A DNA stretch of 64,000 nt from CALKJP01 sp046299555 (GCA_046299555.1 JBKBHS010000001.1:1-64000); one strand, 5' to 3'. Numbered from the stretch's first letter, positions 37,701 through 46,050 are shown. The notes: generated by a model not told the origin, from the sequence alone. Translations and numbers: made by a program.

Positions 37701-40700
37701 ATTACATGTTACATTTGATGAAATTGGATTGGGATTTATTACAATTTGATTTCCAACTGTAATGGTATCATTTACAGAACATCCGGTTGCATCAGTTACT
37801 GTAACTATATATTGCCCAGCACATAGATTACTAATTGTTGATGTTGTATCTCCAGTATTCCAACTATATGAGTAAGGAGCGGTACCTCCTGTTGGATTTA
37901 CTGTAATTGCCCCATTGCAAAAACCCGCACATGTTACATTTGTTACAGTAGGTAAAGTAAATATTTGAGTAGGCTCATTTATGGTATCAATTGCAAAACC
38001 TTGACAACCCAATGCATCGGTAACTGTTAAAGTATATACCCCATCACATAAATTGGTAGCAGTTGGTGTTGTTTGCCCTCCCGGTGTCCATAAATATGTA
38101 AATGGAGGCGTACCGGTAGAAACAGAGCTTGATATTTGACCATCACAAACACCAAAACAACTTGCATCAGTTGAGTTGGTAGTAGCTATTGGACCTAAAA
38201 TATTATTTACTACAATAATAAACGTGTCCGAACATGCAACTGCGTCAGTAATTATGGCAGTGTAAATACCAGCAGGAACACCTGTTAATGGATTGGCAGT
38301 TGAATTGCCGGGTAACCATAAATAAGTATAAGGAGCAGTTCCTCCTGTTGGATTTAACAATATTGCTCCATCTGAATTTCCACAGGTTGATTGAGTAATA
38401 GTTGGATTTGGCTGTATGGCAACCGGAGCATTAATAGTAACCGAATCTGTAACCGAACAACCATTTGCATCGGTTGCAGTTACTACATATGTTCCTGCAC
38501 ACAAATTATTCAATGTTGGACCATTGGTTACCGGTAAAGTATTCCATTGATATGTAATAGTACCAGTTCCTCCAGTTGCGTTAGCGACAGCAAATCCATT
38601 ACAATTAGCACCACAGGTTGCATTTGAAGATGTAATATTTAAATTAATTTGAGGAGGATTATTTAAAGTAACTGATTGAGTGTTAAAACAGCCGTTTGCA
38701 TCAGTAACTGTTACTGTATATGTACCTGCACACAATCCAAATGCTGTTTGAGTATTTTGAACAGGACTTGTATTCCATGAATAGGTATAGGGAGCCGTAC
38801 CACCCGATGCTGTTGCAGTGGCTTGACCATCACAAGCTCCAAAGCAAGAAATTTGAGTTCCTGTTGTATTAATGATGATGTTTACAACCGGCACTATACT
38901 TACTGGTATTGTAATTTGACAATTTTGAGCATCAGTAACAGTAACAGTATAATTTCCGATACATAAATTATTAACTGATTGTGTTGTAGCACCGGTACTC
39001 CATAGATAGGAATAAGGAGGTGTTCCTCCACCTGCCAAAACTGTTGCAGCACCATCACAGGCAGTACTACAAGTAGCTGCCACATTAGTAATAGTTGCAT
39101 TTAAAGCTAAAGGCTCCGTAATATTTATGGTATCTCTATCAACACAGCCTAATGCATCCGTTATTGTAACTATATACTGACCAGGACATAGCGAAGTTAC
39201 GCTTGATGTAGTTTGCCCTCCAGGCGACCAAGAATATGTATAACCTGGTGTGCCGCCACTTGGATTTGCGGTTGCAGTTCCATCGCAAGCTGAATTACAT
39301 GTTACGTTTGTAAAAGTTGTATTTCCTTGTACTTGTGTTGGCTCTGTTACAGTTCCTGATGCAGAATAAACACAACCATTATTATCAGTGATAGTAGCAG
39401 TATATGTACCGGCACACAAACCCACTGCTGTAGTTCCTGTTTGCACCGGAGTTGTATTCCACACTACTGAGTATGGCGATGTACCTCCGCTCATTCCTAA
39501 AGATATTTGCCCTGTACACTGTCCGAAGCAATTTACATTGGTAACATTAACAGTGGCATTAAATACAGGAGGCTGAGTAATTGTAATGGTTTGTGAAGCT
39601 AAACAACCTAAAGCATCAGTCACTGTAACAGTATAAGTTTGCCCACCACATAAACCTGTTGCTGTTTGAGAGCTTTGTCCATTACTCCATAAATAGGTAT
39701 ATGGAGCAGTGCCTCCGGTTGGATTTACAGTAGCCGAACCATTACATAATCCATTACAAGTTGCATTTTGAATTACTGTAGCATTTGGTACAATGGCAAC
39801 AGGATTACTTACTGTTCCACCATCCGATGCGGTACAACCATTAGCATCGGTTACGGTTAAACTATAATTACCAATACATAAGTTTGTAGCATTTTGACCG
39901 TTTTGCCCGTTACTCCATGAATAATTATATGGACTTGTTCCTCCACTTACTGTAGATGTTAAAACTCCATCACACAAACTCGAACAACTAATAGTAGTAT
40001 CATTAACAGAAACTAATAATGGAGGAGGCTGTGTAATTTGGAAGTTTTGTGTCGCTATACAACCATTTGTATCAGTAACAGTTACGCTATAATTTCCTGC
40101 ACACAATCCTATTATTCCAGATGTTGTTTGCCCATTTGACCAGGAAATATCATATCCCGGAGTTCCTCCATTAATTGTAACAGTTGCTGTACCATTACAT
40201 TGTCCGTTACATAATACATTTGTTGTTGCAACACTAATCGTTAGTAATGGTGGTTCAGTAATAGTTATAGTATCTGTATCTGAACATCCATTAGCATCGG
40301 TAGCCGTTACCGTATATTGATTAGGGCATAATCCATTTACTGATTGCGATGTAGCTCCGGTACTCCATGAATAAGTAAATGGTGCCGTACCACCTGTAGG
40401 ATTGGAAATAGCTGTTCCGTCACAAGCACCAAAACATAATACATTAGTAAAGCTTGGATTTGCATCAACGGGCCCTGGTTCTGTTAAAACAAATGTAGCC
40501 GTATCTAAACAGCCTTGTGCATCTCCAACTACTACGGTATAAGTTCCGGGACAAAGATTATTTATGCTTGATGAGTTCCCAATATTGGGAGTCCATGTAA
40601 AGGTATATGGTGGTGTTCCTCCTGAAACCGGAGCAACACTCACACTTCCATCACATGCTCCAAAGCATGAAATGTTATTAGAGGATGGAGTAATTACCAA

Positions 40701-42134
40701 CGGATTGGGTTGAGTAATTGTAACTGTAGCTGTACCGGTACATAGGGAATCATCTGTAACAGTTACAGTATAAGTTCCGGGGCATAAATTAGTTAAATTC
40801 TGAGTAGTTTGTCCTCCGGGTGACCACGAGTATGTATAATTAAATGGCGGATTTCCACCTGTTGGTGCGGTTGATGCAGTACCATTACAAAAAGCATTAC
40901 AGGTTATATCTGTAAATGTAATATTTGGATTAATTGGCGCAGGCTGCGACAAAGTTGTTGTAAATGTTTGCTGACATCCATTTGAATCAGTAATCCTTAC
41001 TTGATAAGTACCAGCACAAAGGCCAGTGGCCGTTTGAGTAGTTTGCCCATTTGTTAACCACAAATAGGAGTATGGTGGTGTACCACCAACGGGATTTGCT
41101 GTAATAAAACCATTACAATCGCCATTACAGGTTGGGGTTTCTTTATTGTAGGTAACTCCAATAGGAGGTGGAGCAATTACTTGAACAAATTGTAAAATTT
41201 GATCTCCATCCGACAAGTCAGTTACTGTTAAAAGATAGGTGCCATTACAAACATTCAACAAGGGATTGCCTTGAGTACCCGGAGGCAAAGAGCCACCGCT
41301 CCAATCGAATTGAAAAGGTCCTGAACTTGGCGAAAATACGGTAACAGTTATGGAACCATCGCAAGACGTATTACATAGAGGAGTAACAACATTTACTTGA
41401 ATACTATCTATCGACCTTGATACAGCATTAAATGTTTGATTTGAAACATTTTTAATTTTTGCTCCTGAGCTTAAAATTTGAGTCTTTTTAAAACTTGTTG
41501 TCGAAAAATTATTATTTAATAAAACTGTAGCATTAGAAATATTTAACTGTTTTTGTAAATTTCCTTGAAATACTATAGCATTTGCTTGTAAAAATTTTCC
41601 GGAAAGATTTACTGTACCTGATGAAATTGTAATATCAGACGTAAATGGGAGAATTAAATGCGAGTTGAAATTCCAAATCGCATTTACCCCTGAAAATACG
41701 ATATTACCCTTGGGATAGTAGTTAGAAAAATTTATGGTTTTTGTTCCACTACCGGCAAAGTGTATGGTTCCATAAAAATTATTGTTAAAATATCCATTAA
41801 AAGAAACATCGCCATTAATTTCCAGCAAAGCATTTTGATGGGCTGTAAATACAAAACTAATAACATCAGAAGTTACGGTTATATTTTTACAATATGCCGT
41901 TGAATTAATAACAACCTCTTGATTAATGAATTGAAAAGACAAGTTATCAAAAATAACATTATCGGTGGCGCTTGGAACCCCTGCACCTCCCTCTCCTCCA
42001 CTTGAATGTGACCAGTTTAATGGATTATTCCAATTACCTGAACCACCCACCCAGTATTTTTCTCCGGCTAATAGAGAATTTTGGGCAAATACGATAGTAA
42101 TTATTGTAAAAAAGGTAAAGTAAAACTTTCTCAA
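31758..42134 (-). CDS. Giant SprB-repeat surface protein with type B T9SS signal
   Basis: A 3458-residue exported protein (signal peptide near LLA-GEKYW). Residues about 25-240 begin YWVGGSGNWNNPLNWSHSS and look like a beta-helix head. Residues about 245-3205 hold some 39 SprB-type repeats of about 76 residues, with a core like CNGxCNGxAxVxPxGGTxPYTYxWSxG, then xLCAGTYxVTVTDANGC. After a non-canonical Ig-like stretch and a PKD-like domain (VDAGPDVSVVRGGSVLI) comes a gliding-type C-terminal domain (FPNGFTPNGDGVNDVWIID, YNRWGELLFRS, LPVGTYYYVIDL), which is the type B T9SS signal. SprB is a mobile gliding adhesin, so surface adhesion or motility is inferred. No break in the 10.4-kb frame. Confidence 0.93.
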   Translation of the reverse strand: MRKFYFTFFTIITIVFAQNSLLAGEKYWVGGSGNWNNPLNWSHSSGGEGGAGVPSATDNVIFDNLSFQFINQEVVINSTAYCKNITVTSDVISFVFTAHQNALLEINGDVSFNGYFNNNFYGTIHFAGSGTKTINFSNYYPKGNIVFSGVNAIWNFNSHLILPFTSDITISSGTVNLSGKFLQANAIVFQGNLQKQLNISNATVLLNNNFSTTSFKKTQILSSGAKIKNVSNQTFNAVSRSIDSIQVNVVTPLCNTSCDGSITVTVFSPSSGPFQFDWSGGSLPPGTQGNPLLNVCNGTYLLTVTDLSDGDQILQFVQVIAPPPIGVTYNKETPTCNGDCNGFITANPVGGTPPYSYLWLTNGQTTQTATGLCAGTYQVRITDSNGCQQTFTTTLSQPAPINPNITFTDITCNAFCNGTASTAPTGGNPPFNYTYSWSPGGQTTQNLTNLCPGTYTVTVTDDSLCTGTATVTITQPNPLVITPSSNNISCFGACDGSVSVAPVSGGTPPYTFTWTPNIGNSSSINNLCPGTYTVVVGDAQGCLDTATFVLTEPGPVDANPSFTNVLCFGACDGTAISNPTGGTAPFTYSWSTGATSQSVNGLCPNQYTVTATDANGCSDTDTITITEPPLLTISVATTNVLCNGQCNGTATVTINGGTPGYDISWSNGQTTSGIIGLCAGNYSVTVTDTNGCIATQNFQITQPPPLLVSVNDTTISCSSLCDGVLTSTVSGGTSPYNYSWSNGQNGQNATNLCIGNYSLTVTDANGCTASDGGTVSNPVAIVPNATVIQNATCNGLCNGSATVNPTGGTAPYTYLWSNGQSSQTATGLCGGQTYTVTVTDALGCLASQTITITQPPVFNATVNVTNVNCFGQCTGQISLGMSGGTSPYSVVWNTTPVQTGTTAVGLCAGTYTATITDNNGCVYSASGTVTEPTQVQGNTTFTNVTCNSACDGTATANPSGGTPGYTYSWSPGGQTTSSVTSLCPGQYIVTITDALGCVDRDTINITEPLALNATITNVAATCSTACDGAATVLAGGGTPPYSYLWSTGATTQSVNNLCIGNYTVTVTDAQNCQITIPVSIVPVVNIIINTTGTQISCFGACDGQATATASGGTAPYTYSWNTSPVQNTQTAFGLCAGTYTVTVTDANGCFNTQSVTLNNPPQINLNITSSNATCGANCNGFAVANATGGTGTITYQWNTLPVTNGPTLNNLCAGTYVVTATDANGCSVTDSVTINAPVAIQPNPTITQSTCGNSDGAILLNPTGGTAPYTYLWLPGNSTANPLTGVPAGIYTAIITDAVACSDTFIIVVNNILGPIATTNSTDASCFGVCDGQISSSVSTGTPPFTYLWTPGGQTTPTATNLCDGVYTLTVTDALGCQGFAIDTINEPTQIFTLPTVTNVTCAGFCNGAITVNPTGGTAPYSYSWNTGDTTSTISNLCAGQYIVTVTDATGCSVNDTITVGNQIVINPNPISSNVTCNSICDGLAGVNPSGGTPPYNYVWSPSGPNAPSQPNLCAGTYTVTITDANGCSATQTFNISQPNAITLIPTITNNLCFGQSNGAISITASGGSGTYTYFWLPGGQTTSSISNLVTGNYTVTVSDPANPGCSETQTFTITEPPQLTVVATSTDASCNGVCDGTLSASANGGTGALTYIWTPGNLNGNAQAGVCAGSYTLTVTDANGCNVSANTTINQPTTLSIGFTSSNASCNLLCDGSASVNPTGGTAPYSVLWSTSVTTNNISNLCAGAYSVTVTDTNGCSVVNNFNITEPSPVSATFTTNNPLCGQCNGSATVTPSGGTGAPYSVTWNTTPVQNGVTASNLCAGLYDAIITDASGCSDTISVPVSNQGGPVTSHVSTDAVCNGDCNGTATVTATGLSPITYLWIPGGFTTNSQSALCANTYNVQVTDSLGCITFETIVINQPQPINSTATINNISCNGLCNGAITIATTGGTPGYTYQWSSGQTTQNINGLCVGQYIVTVEDNLGCIGVDTFNVTTPNVLSFTQSQSNISCGITCDGVATVNISGGTAPYSVVWSTTQTFTTNGTSTISGLCSGNYTANITDVNGCTATANFTINPATTISLNPSVNNVSCNGACNGSITIAPSGGNLPYNIVWSNGGSGNTISNLCPGVYSVSLTDASGCTASQTFTISEPTPLSASISSTNISCNAACDGQATVSISGGTTPYFFQWNGGQTSATINNLCPGNYSVQVIDSNGCTVNSNVQITQPSPIVITTTATQPPCGICNGALSASATGGSGAPYSFLWNTGATTSSISNLCAGLYNVTVTDNSGCSQQIGVPLSNSNGPAVTANVTNASCSGTCDGIAELTVTSGTAPFTFNWTPGGQTTDSIGGLCPGTYFATVTDAGNCITVQQVTIATSNPITATVTSTNATCGQCNGTASVSPSGGTAPFTYVWSNGATSQSVTGLCAGVYQVLITDANGCSITQNVSVGNSGGPTNAAITTTPVNCFGGSNGSASVVSVFGGTAPYSYLWVPGGQTTATVTGLAAGSYNVEIRDANGCIHVELVTITSPTQIVNTANISSTPCLASNGQISLTTSGGTAPYTYSWNTGQTTANISNLPSGIYIVTVTDAIGCSNIDTFFVNDIGAPLISVATTNIDCNGNCNGTATVTATGGSSGIYTYLWSPGGQTTSSINNLCAGNYVVQVTDAGCSSFATAVIAQPSGFSFSLPNVVDATCATACNGSATVLPIGGTLPYTYVWTPSGQTTQTANNLCAGLNSVAITDANGCTATQSVIVNDGLGVTATFTATNATCGQCNGSATITPTGGTAPYTFLWANGTTSATNSGLCAGVHAVQITDANGCSTTINVVINNTNAPSGVITAQTNVTCFGGSNGSATISASGGTSPYNFLWVPAGQTTATVNNLSAGTYNVEIQDAAGCIGIVPVTITQPTQMNVNPVITNATCGQCNGAVSIFVNGGTAPYSYAWSNGLPATSSQSGLCAQLYSVTVTDANGCSQTFAIPVGSTNGPNVVLTSNNVSCNSACDGSISATATGGSGNYSYLWTPGAQTSSSVNGLCPGTYVVQVTDNTSGCISFNLATITQPDSIHLSIPFSTNAACGGTCNGSGVVMPIGGTLAYTYSWSNGETTQTASALCAGNVSVTVTDANGCTATQNLTITEPPALVIDTLVTQPSCSNTNNGAIDVTVTGGNPPYSYQWSGASSATTQDLTNLFPGTYTLTVTDASGCSDTITVQLNPLQTITAVASADTAYCDGNGPATLSATGGTSYQWILLADGSVVGNTATVSVNPSVGVHTYIVQVNNGVCVAYDTVIVTVYALPVVDAGPDVSVVRGGSVLIGGNPTGPQGSTFAWAPSETLNSTTVGNPSASPVNNTTYYVTVTSPEGCIASDSVLVSVLPDIVFPNGFTPNGDGVNDVWIIDNIQFFPNNVVEVYNRWGELLFRSEGYEVPWDGRYNGKELPVGTYYYVIDLRDERYKPYTGPITIMR
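32490..41410 (-). repeat. About 39 tandem SprB-type protein repeats
   Basis: Within the giant gene, repeat units of roughly 228 bases each are diverged at DNA level but clear in protein. My count by eye is 39 units. Most keep four Cys: two in CxxxC at the start, one in LC-G-Y and one in NGC. Six units (14, 18, 30, 31, 35, 39) lack exactly the second and third. Seven units (14, 21, 27, 29, 31, 34, 36) have a shortened first motif and end in an Asn-rich GP/AP linker. Confidence 0.9.
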
Positions 42135-42314
42135 AATATTATTTTTTTATTAGTTTCTAAACTATACAAAATCAGTTGCTAATATAACATTTTGACATAA
42201 ATTACAGAGTATTTTAACTAATTTATTTTACTTCAATTAGTAAAATCACTTATAAAACGATGCAAGGTAAATAAAGTTGCCGATTTTAATCCTAAAAAAG
42301 CAATTTAAATTAAT

Positions 42315-43091
42315 TTATAAAACTTTGAAAATACGAGTCTTTTCGGTTATATTATTGTAATCATCTCTCGTAGAAACTATAATTTGATATTCTCCCGATT
42401 CGGAAATTAAAGGCAAAGTTTGAATATAAGATTGAGGTGTTTTTTTATTGAGTATTTGAGAAATTGAAAATATTTCAGATTGGTCAGAAATCTTTAGAAC
42501 TTTAAAATTTATATCATATATAAAACCACCAGAAAAATCGCTTCTAAAGTCTTCGAGCAATAAGCTGATTAAAACAGTGCTATCGTTTGTAAAAACAGAA
42601 TTTTCTTGAGGAGTAATAATGGTAATATCAGGACCTATGGAATCTTTTTTGTTTTTTAGAATAAAATTAAGAAAAACCGATTGCGCCTGATTACCAGATT
42701 CATCAACACAATCAATTGTCATTTTATATTTTCCGGAAATGCTATTTTCATCCAATTTTATTCTTACAGATTCATTAACTTCATTACCCGAAATATTTTT
42801 AACATATACTTTCGAAAATAATTTAGCAGTTGAATTATTTACATCAGGCAAAATTAAACGCTCAAATTCGTTTGAAACAAAAACCTTATATTGACTTAAG
42901 GCCTTGTTATCTTTAAAATATAATTCGGCACTAATTTCTTCACCGCTATAAAAATTTGATACTTCGATAACAGATGGACTTAATATATTTATAATTGGTT
43001 TTGTAGTATCATGCTTTTCTAATTTACATGAAACAAGCGCCATTATAACAATTAAACAAGCAATATTTAAAATTAATCGTTGTTTAAACAT
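42315..43091 (-). CDS. Ig-like lipoprotein (DUF4625-like)
   Basis: A 258-residue lipoprotein with signal peptide and lipobox (IMALVSC-KLEKHD). Two similar beta-sandwich modules follow: DTTKPIINILSPSVIEVSN with IELYFKDN-type strands, and DSIGPDITIITPQENSVFTNDS with LLLEDFRSDFSGG. The pattern of Asp/Asn-rich loops and Gly-x-Tyr strands recalls DUF4625, but I am not certain. Its start overlaps the Fur/Zur-like gene by eight bases, so it belongs to that operon and may act in metal handling at the outer membrane; this is inference from position. Confidence 0.62.
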   Translation of the reverse strand: MFKQRLILNIACLIVIMALVSCKLEKHDTTKPIINILSPSVIEVSNFYSGEEISAELYFKDNKALSQYKVFVSNEFERLILPDVNNSTAKLFSKVYVKNISGNEVNESVRIKLDENSISGKYKMTIDCVDESGNQAQSVFLNFILKNKKDSIGPDITIITPQENSVFTNDSTVLISLLLEDFRSDFSGGFIYDINFKVLKISDQSEIFSISQILNKKTPQSYIQTLPLISESGEYQIIVSTRDDYNNITEKTRIFKVL

Positions 43092-43482
43092 TGAATGATT
43101 TTTTACAATTAGGACAATATCCTGATACCATAAAGTTAACAGAATTTATTTTATATTCTTTGGGCATATTCAACTGTGGAATTACAGCATCTAAACAAGT
43201 AACTTTTTTACACTTTTCACAACTAAAATGTACATGATCATGACGATGATGATGTTCATCTTCGCATGTATGACACGCTGCATACTTAACTACACCATCA
43301 ACATCTACTATTTTATGCACGAGCCCTTCACTTAACAATCGATCCAGAACACGATATATAGTAACCCTATCACAAATACCCTTTAAAGATTGTTGTATAT
43401 CACTATGTGCAACAGCACTAGAGGAATTTTGGACATACTCCAGAATTTTTGTTTTTGCAACGGTTTTACGGGTTACTTTCAT
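43084..43482 (-). CDS. Fur-family (Zur-like) metalloregulator
   Basis: A 132-residue cytoplasmic repressor. The winged helix at about 8-85 has SLKGICDRVTIYRVLDRLLSEG, the recognition-helix region of Fur proteins. The C terminus has two CxxC pairs, FSCEKCKKVTC and GYCPNCKKSFN, the structural zinc site, and a His cluster (EDEHHHRHDHVHF) for the sensing site. His-rich sensing with no obvious iron-only pattern, plus the neighbours (TonB receptor, Cys/His lipoprotein), suggests zinc; iron cannot be ruled out. A perfect -7 box and an inverted repeat lie upstream, and the operon continues into the lipoprotein gene. Confidence 0.88.
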   Translation of the reverse strand: MKVTRKTVAKTKILEYVQNSSSAVAHSDIQQSLKGICDRVTIYRVLDRLLSEGLVHKIVDVDGVVKYAACHTCEDEHHHRHDHVHFSCEKCKKVTCLDAVIPQLNMPKEYKINSVNFMVSGYCPNCKKSFNV

Positions 43483-43501
43483 TATTATTAAAATTTAAAT
43501 A

Positions 43502-43509
43502 CAAATTTA
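43502..43509 (-). promoter_or_regulatory. Promoter -7 element of the fur/zur-like gene
   Basis: TAAATTTG on the minus strand, exact consensus, 20 bases before the ATG. The inverted repeat 43522-43536 lies just upstream, over its probable -33 region, consistent with autoregulation. Confidence 0.6.
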
Positions 43510-43521
43510 AAACAATTTATT

Positions 43522-43536
43522 TGCAACTTTGTTGCA
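43522..43536. promoter_or_regulatory. Putative Fur/Zur operator (inverted repeat)
   Basis: TGCAAC-TTT-GTTGCA is a perfect 6-3-6 inverted repeat in the 79-base gap between the divergent Fur-family gene and TonB receptor gene. It lies between the TTTG (43520-43523) and TATATTTG (43545-43552) boxes of the receptor promoter, where a bound repressor would block it. Confidence 0.55.
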
Positions 43537-43544
43537 TTAGCAAT

Positions 43545-43552
43545 TATATTTG
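43545..43552 (+). promoter_or_regulatory. Promoter -7 element of the metal receptor gene
   Basis: TATATTTG followed by C, exact consensus, with TTTG at 43520-43523 as -33 box (21-base spacer). The ATG follows after nine bases, so the leader is very short. Confidence 0.65.
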
Positions 43553-43561
43553 CAAAAATTT

Positions 43562-45808
43562 ATGTTTATAAAACACTTTCATATTTTTCTTTCTATATTA
43601 ATTCTCTCTAGCTATTCGAGTTTTGCTCAACAATTTAAAGGTAAAGTAGTTAGCGAAGAAGATGGATCCGCTATTCCATTTGCCACTGTTTATTTTGTTG
43701 AATTAAATACCGGAGTAAGTTGTACCGAAAACGGATATTTTGAATATAATTTTCAACTCCCCAAAACATTTAAAGTTAAATTTTCAGCTATAGGCTATCA
43801 GAGTAAAACTGTTTATCTTAAATATCCGGTAGAAGAAGAATTAGTAATTACATTAAAAGAAGCTCATATAAATCTAAATGAAGTAACCGTTTCAACTACC
43901 ACAGGAATTCTACAAAAACATAGCATTGCCAATATTGAAACAAGAAGCATTTCGGAATTAGCTGTTAATTTACCTACAACATTGGGTGAAGCCATCAGCA
44001 ATATACCCAGTGTTTACCAAACCAGCACCGGACCGGGAATTTCAAAGCCGGTGATAAGGGGCTTATCCGGTATGAGAATAGTTACTTATTTAAACGGATT
44101 ACGTATTGAAAATCAACAATGGGGAGGTGACCATGGAATGGGAGTAAGCGAAAACGGGATTGGTACCGTTGAAATCATTAAAGGGCCTTCTTCTTTACTC
44201 TACGGAGCCGATGCATTGGGAGGTGTAGTTTATTTTATGGACGAATCGTATGCAGGATTAAATGAAGTAAATCTAACTGCCGAAAGTCGCTATGAAAGTA
44301 ATACAAATGGAAGCATTAATTTTTTAAGTGCAAAAATCAATAAAAACAATTTGAGAATTAACATTCACGGAAACCACACTAATCATGCGGATTATCGCTT
44401 ACCTAACGGACAGTATGCAAAATTTTCAGCTTTTTCAGAAACAAATATAAAAGCTGCTTTAGGCTATAACTATAAAAATTGGGTATTAAATATTCGTTAT
44501 AATTATTTACAAAATTTTGTAGGATTACCCGGGCATACACACGATACCATTTTTACCAAAGAAATTTTTCAACGTACCGAAGCCCAAAGAAACATTAGAA
44601 TTCCGGCACAGCATATAAACAATCATTATTCATTGGTAGAAAACACTTTTTATTTTAAAAACAGCGATTTAAAAATCTGGCTGGGCAATACCTCTAATCG
44701 CCTTACAGAATTTGACGAAAAAGTAACCATACCGGGTATTGATATGCATTTAAATACCAGTACGTATAATGTGCGCTACAAACAAAGCATTAGTGAAAAA
44801 ACATACTTAATTAGTGGATTTCAAGGAATGTATCAGTTTAATGAAAATGGAAGTAAAGCAAGTGAAAAACTTTTGCCCAATGCAACTTTAAACGATAATG
44901 GAGTATATGCGCTTTTACATACTGAAATTGCCAATTGGGAATTGCAAACAGGAATTAGATATGATATAAGAACTATAAACACAAAAGAGTTTTTTAAAGG
45001 AAATGATAAACTTTTCAAGCAATACCAAGGATTTAACTATTCTATTGGTGCATCTAAAATATCTGATATTTTTCAATTTAGAATTAATGCATCATCCGGT
45101 TTTAGACCTCCACATTTAAGCGAATTACTAAGTAATGGTGTACATCATGGTACTTTGCGATTTGAAATTGGTGATATTAATTTAAAAAGTGAAACATCTC
45201 ACCAAATAGATTTAAGCGGAGAATACATTTCTGAGCATTTACGAATAATCATAAATCCATTTTATCAAAGAATTTTCAACTTTATATACATTAATCCAGC
45301 CGGCATTCGAGTAGATGGTCTCCCGCTTTTTTACTACAAACAAGCGAATTATGCCGAATTGATGGGTGGAGATATTGGATGGCATTATCATCCACATTTT
45401 TTACATCAGCTACATATAGAAAATAATATCTCCTATATCTATGCTCAAAAAGATAATGGTACAGCATTGCCATTAATCCCGCAAACACGCTTTAATTCTA
45501 CCCTGCGCTTTGAATTAAACACCAAAGGTCTTATCCAAATCGAAAATCTTTCTATTCAACATTTGTACTTTTTGGAGCAAAATAGAGTAGCTACTTATGA
45601 ATCTGCTTCAGCAGCATATCAATTATTTCACGCATCGGCATCATTTAAAATCAATTTTAAAAACCCCATTTACATAAGAACAGGAGTAAAAAATATTTTT
45701 AACGAGGTGTATATCGACCATTTATCGCGCTTAAAAAACATCGGACTTGAACATCCGGGCAGAAACATTTTTGTAAGTCTTAAAATGAATATTAATTATA
45801 AACTCTAA
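43562..45808 (+). CDS. TonB-dependent receptor, probably for a metal or metal chelate
   Basis: A 748-residue outer membrane protein. The signal peptide (FAQ-QFKGKV) is followed by a CarboxypepD_reg domain (FKGKVVSEEDGSAIPFATVY), a plug domain with GTVEIIKGPSSLLYGADALGG, and a barrel ending in ERNIFVSLKMNINYKL-type strands. It contains several His-rich loops (GLPGHTHDT and HHGTLRFEIGD, WHYHPHFLHQLH), common in zinc and copper receptors. The start ATG 43562 is preceded by a promoter overlapping an upstream TTG. The divergent Fur/Zur-like regulator and the Cys/His lipoprotein 12 bases downstream point to a metal uptake role; zinc is my first guess. Confidence 0.88.
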   Translation: MFIKHFHIFLSILILSSYSSFAQQFKGKVVSEEDGSAIPFATVYFVELNTGVSCTENGYFEYNFQLPKTFKVKFSAIGYQSKTVYLKYPVEEELVITLKEAHINLNEVTVSTTTGILQKHSIANIETRSISELAVNLPTTLGEAISNIPSVYQTSTGPGISKPVIRGLSGMRIVTYLNGLRIENQQWGGDHGMGVSENGIGTVEIIKGPSSLLYGADALGGVVYFMDESYAGLNEVNLTAESRYESNTNGSINFLSAKINKNNLRINIHGNHTNHADYRLPNGQYAKFSAFSETNIKAALGYNYKNWVLNIRYNYLQNFVGLPGHTHDTIFTKEIFQRTEAQRNIRIPAQHINNHYSLVENTFYFKNSDLKIWLGNTSNRLTEFDEKVTIPGIDMHLNTSTYNVRYKQSISEKTYLISGFQGMYQFNENGSKASEKLLPNATLNDNGVYALLHTEIANWELQTGIRYDIRTINTKEFFKGNDKLFKQYQGFNYSIGASKISDIFQFRINASSGFRPPHLSELLSNGVHHGTLRFEIGDINLKSETSHQIDLSGEYISEHLRIIINPFYQRIFNFIYINPAGIRVDGLPLFYYKQANYAELMGGDIGWHYHPHFLHQLHIENNISYIYAQKDNGTALPLIPQTRFNSTLRFELNTKGLIQIENLSIQHLYFLEQNRVATYESASAAYQLFHASASFKINFKNPIYIRTGVKNIFNEVYIDHLSRLKNIGLEHPGRNIFVSLKMNINYKL

Positions 45809-45820
45809 AAATTAATTATT

Positions 45821-46042
45821 ATGAAAAAACAAATCTTTTCAATAGCTGTAGTTGTATTAGGCTTAAGCCTAATGAACACTTCTTGTAAGAAAAAAGAAGA
45901 ATGCCACGAATGTCACTACGAAGATGACTCAAACAAAGAAGTTGATTTAGGAGTTAAATGTGGTGATGAATTAGAAACTCTAGAAAGAGATGGTATTGTA
46001 GTAGATGGTAAAAAACGTGAAGTACATTGCCACGATCATTAA
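45821..46042 (+). CDS. Small Cys/His-rich lipoprotein
   Basis: A 73-residue lipoprotein; lipobox SLMNTSC-KKKEE. The mature 51 residues hold ECHECHYEDD, then VKCGDE, and end VHCHDH, giving four Cys (besides the lipid Cys) and five His, an obvious metal-ligand set. It follows the TonB receptor by 12 bases and is closed by a terminator, so it is the second gene of a metal-regulated operon and may hand metal to or from the receptor. Unknown family. Confidence 0.72.
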   Translation: MKKQIFSIAVVVLGLSLMNTSCKKKEECHECHYEDDSNKEVDLGVKCGDELETLERDGIVVDGKKREVHCHDH

Positions 46043-46050
46043 AAAAATCT

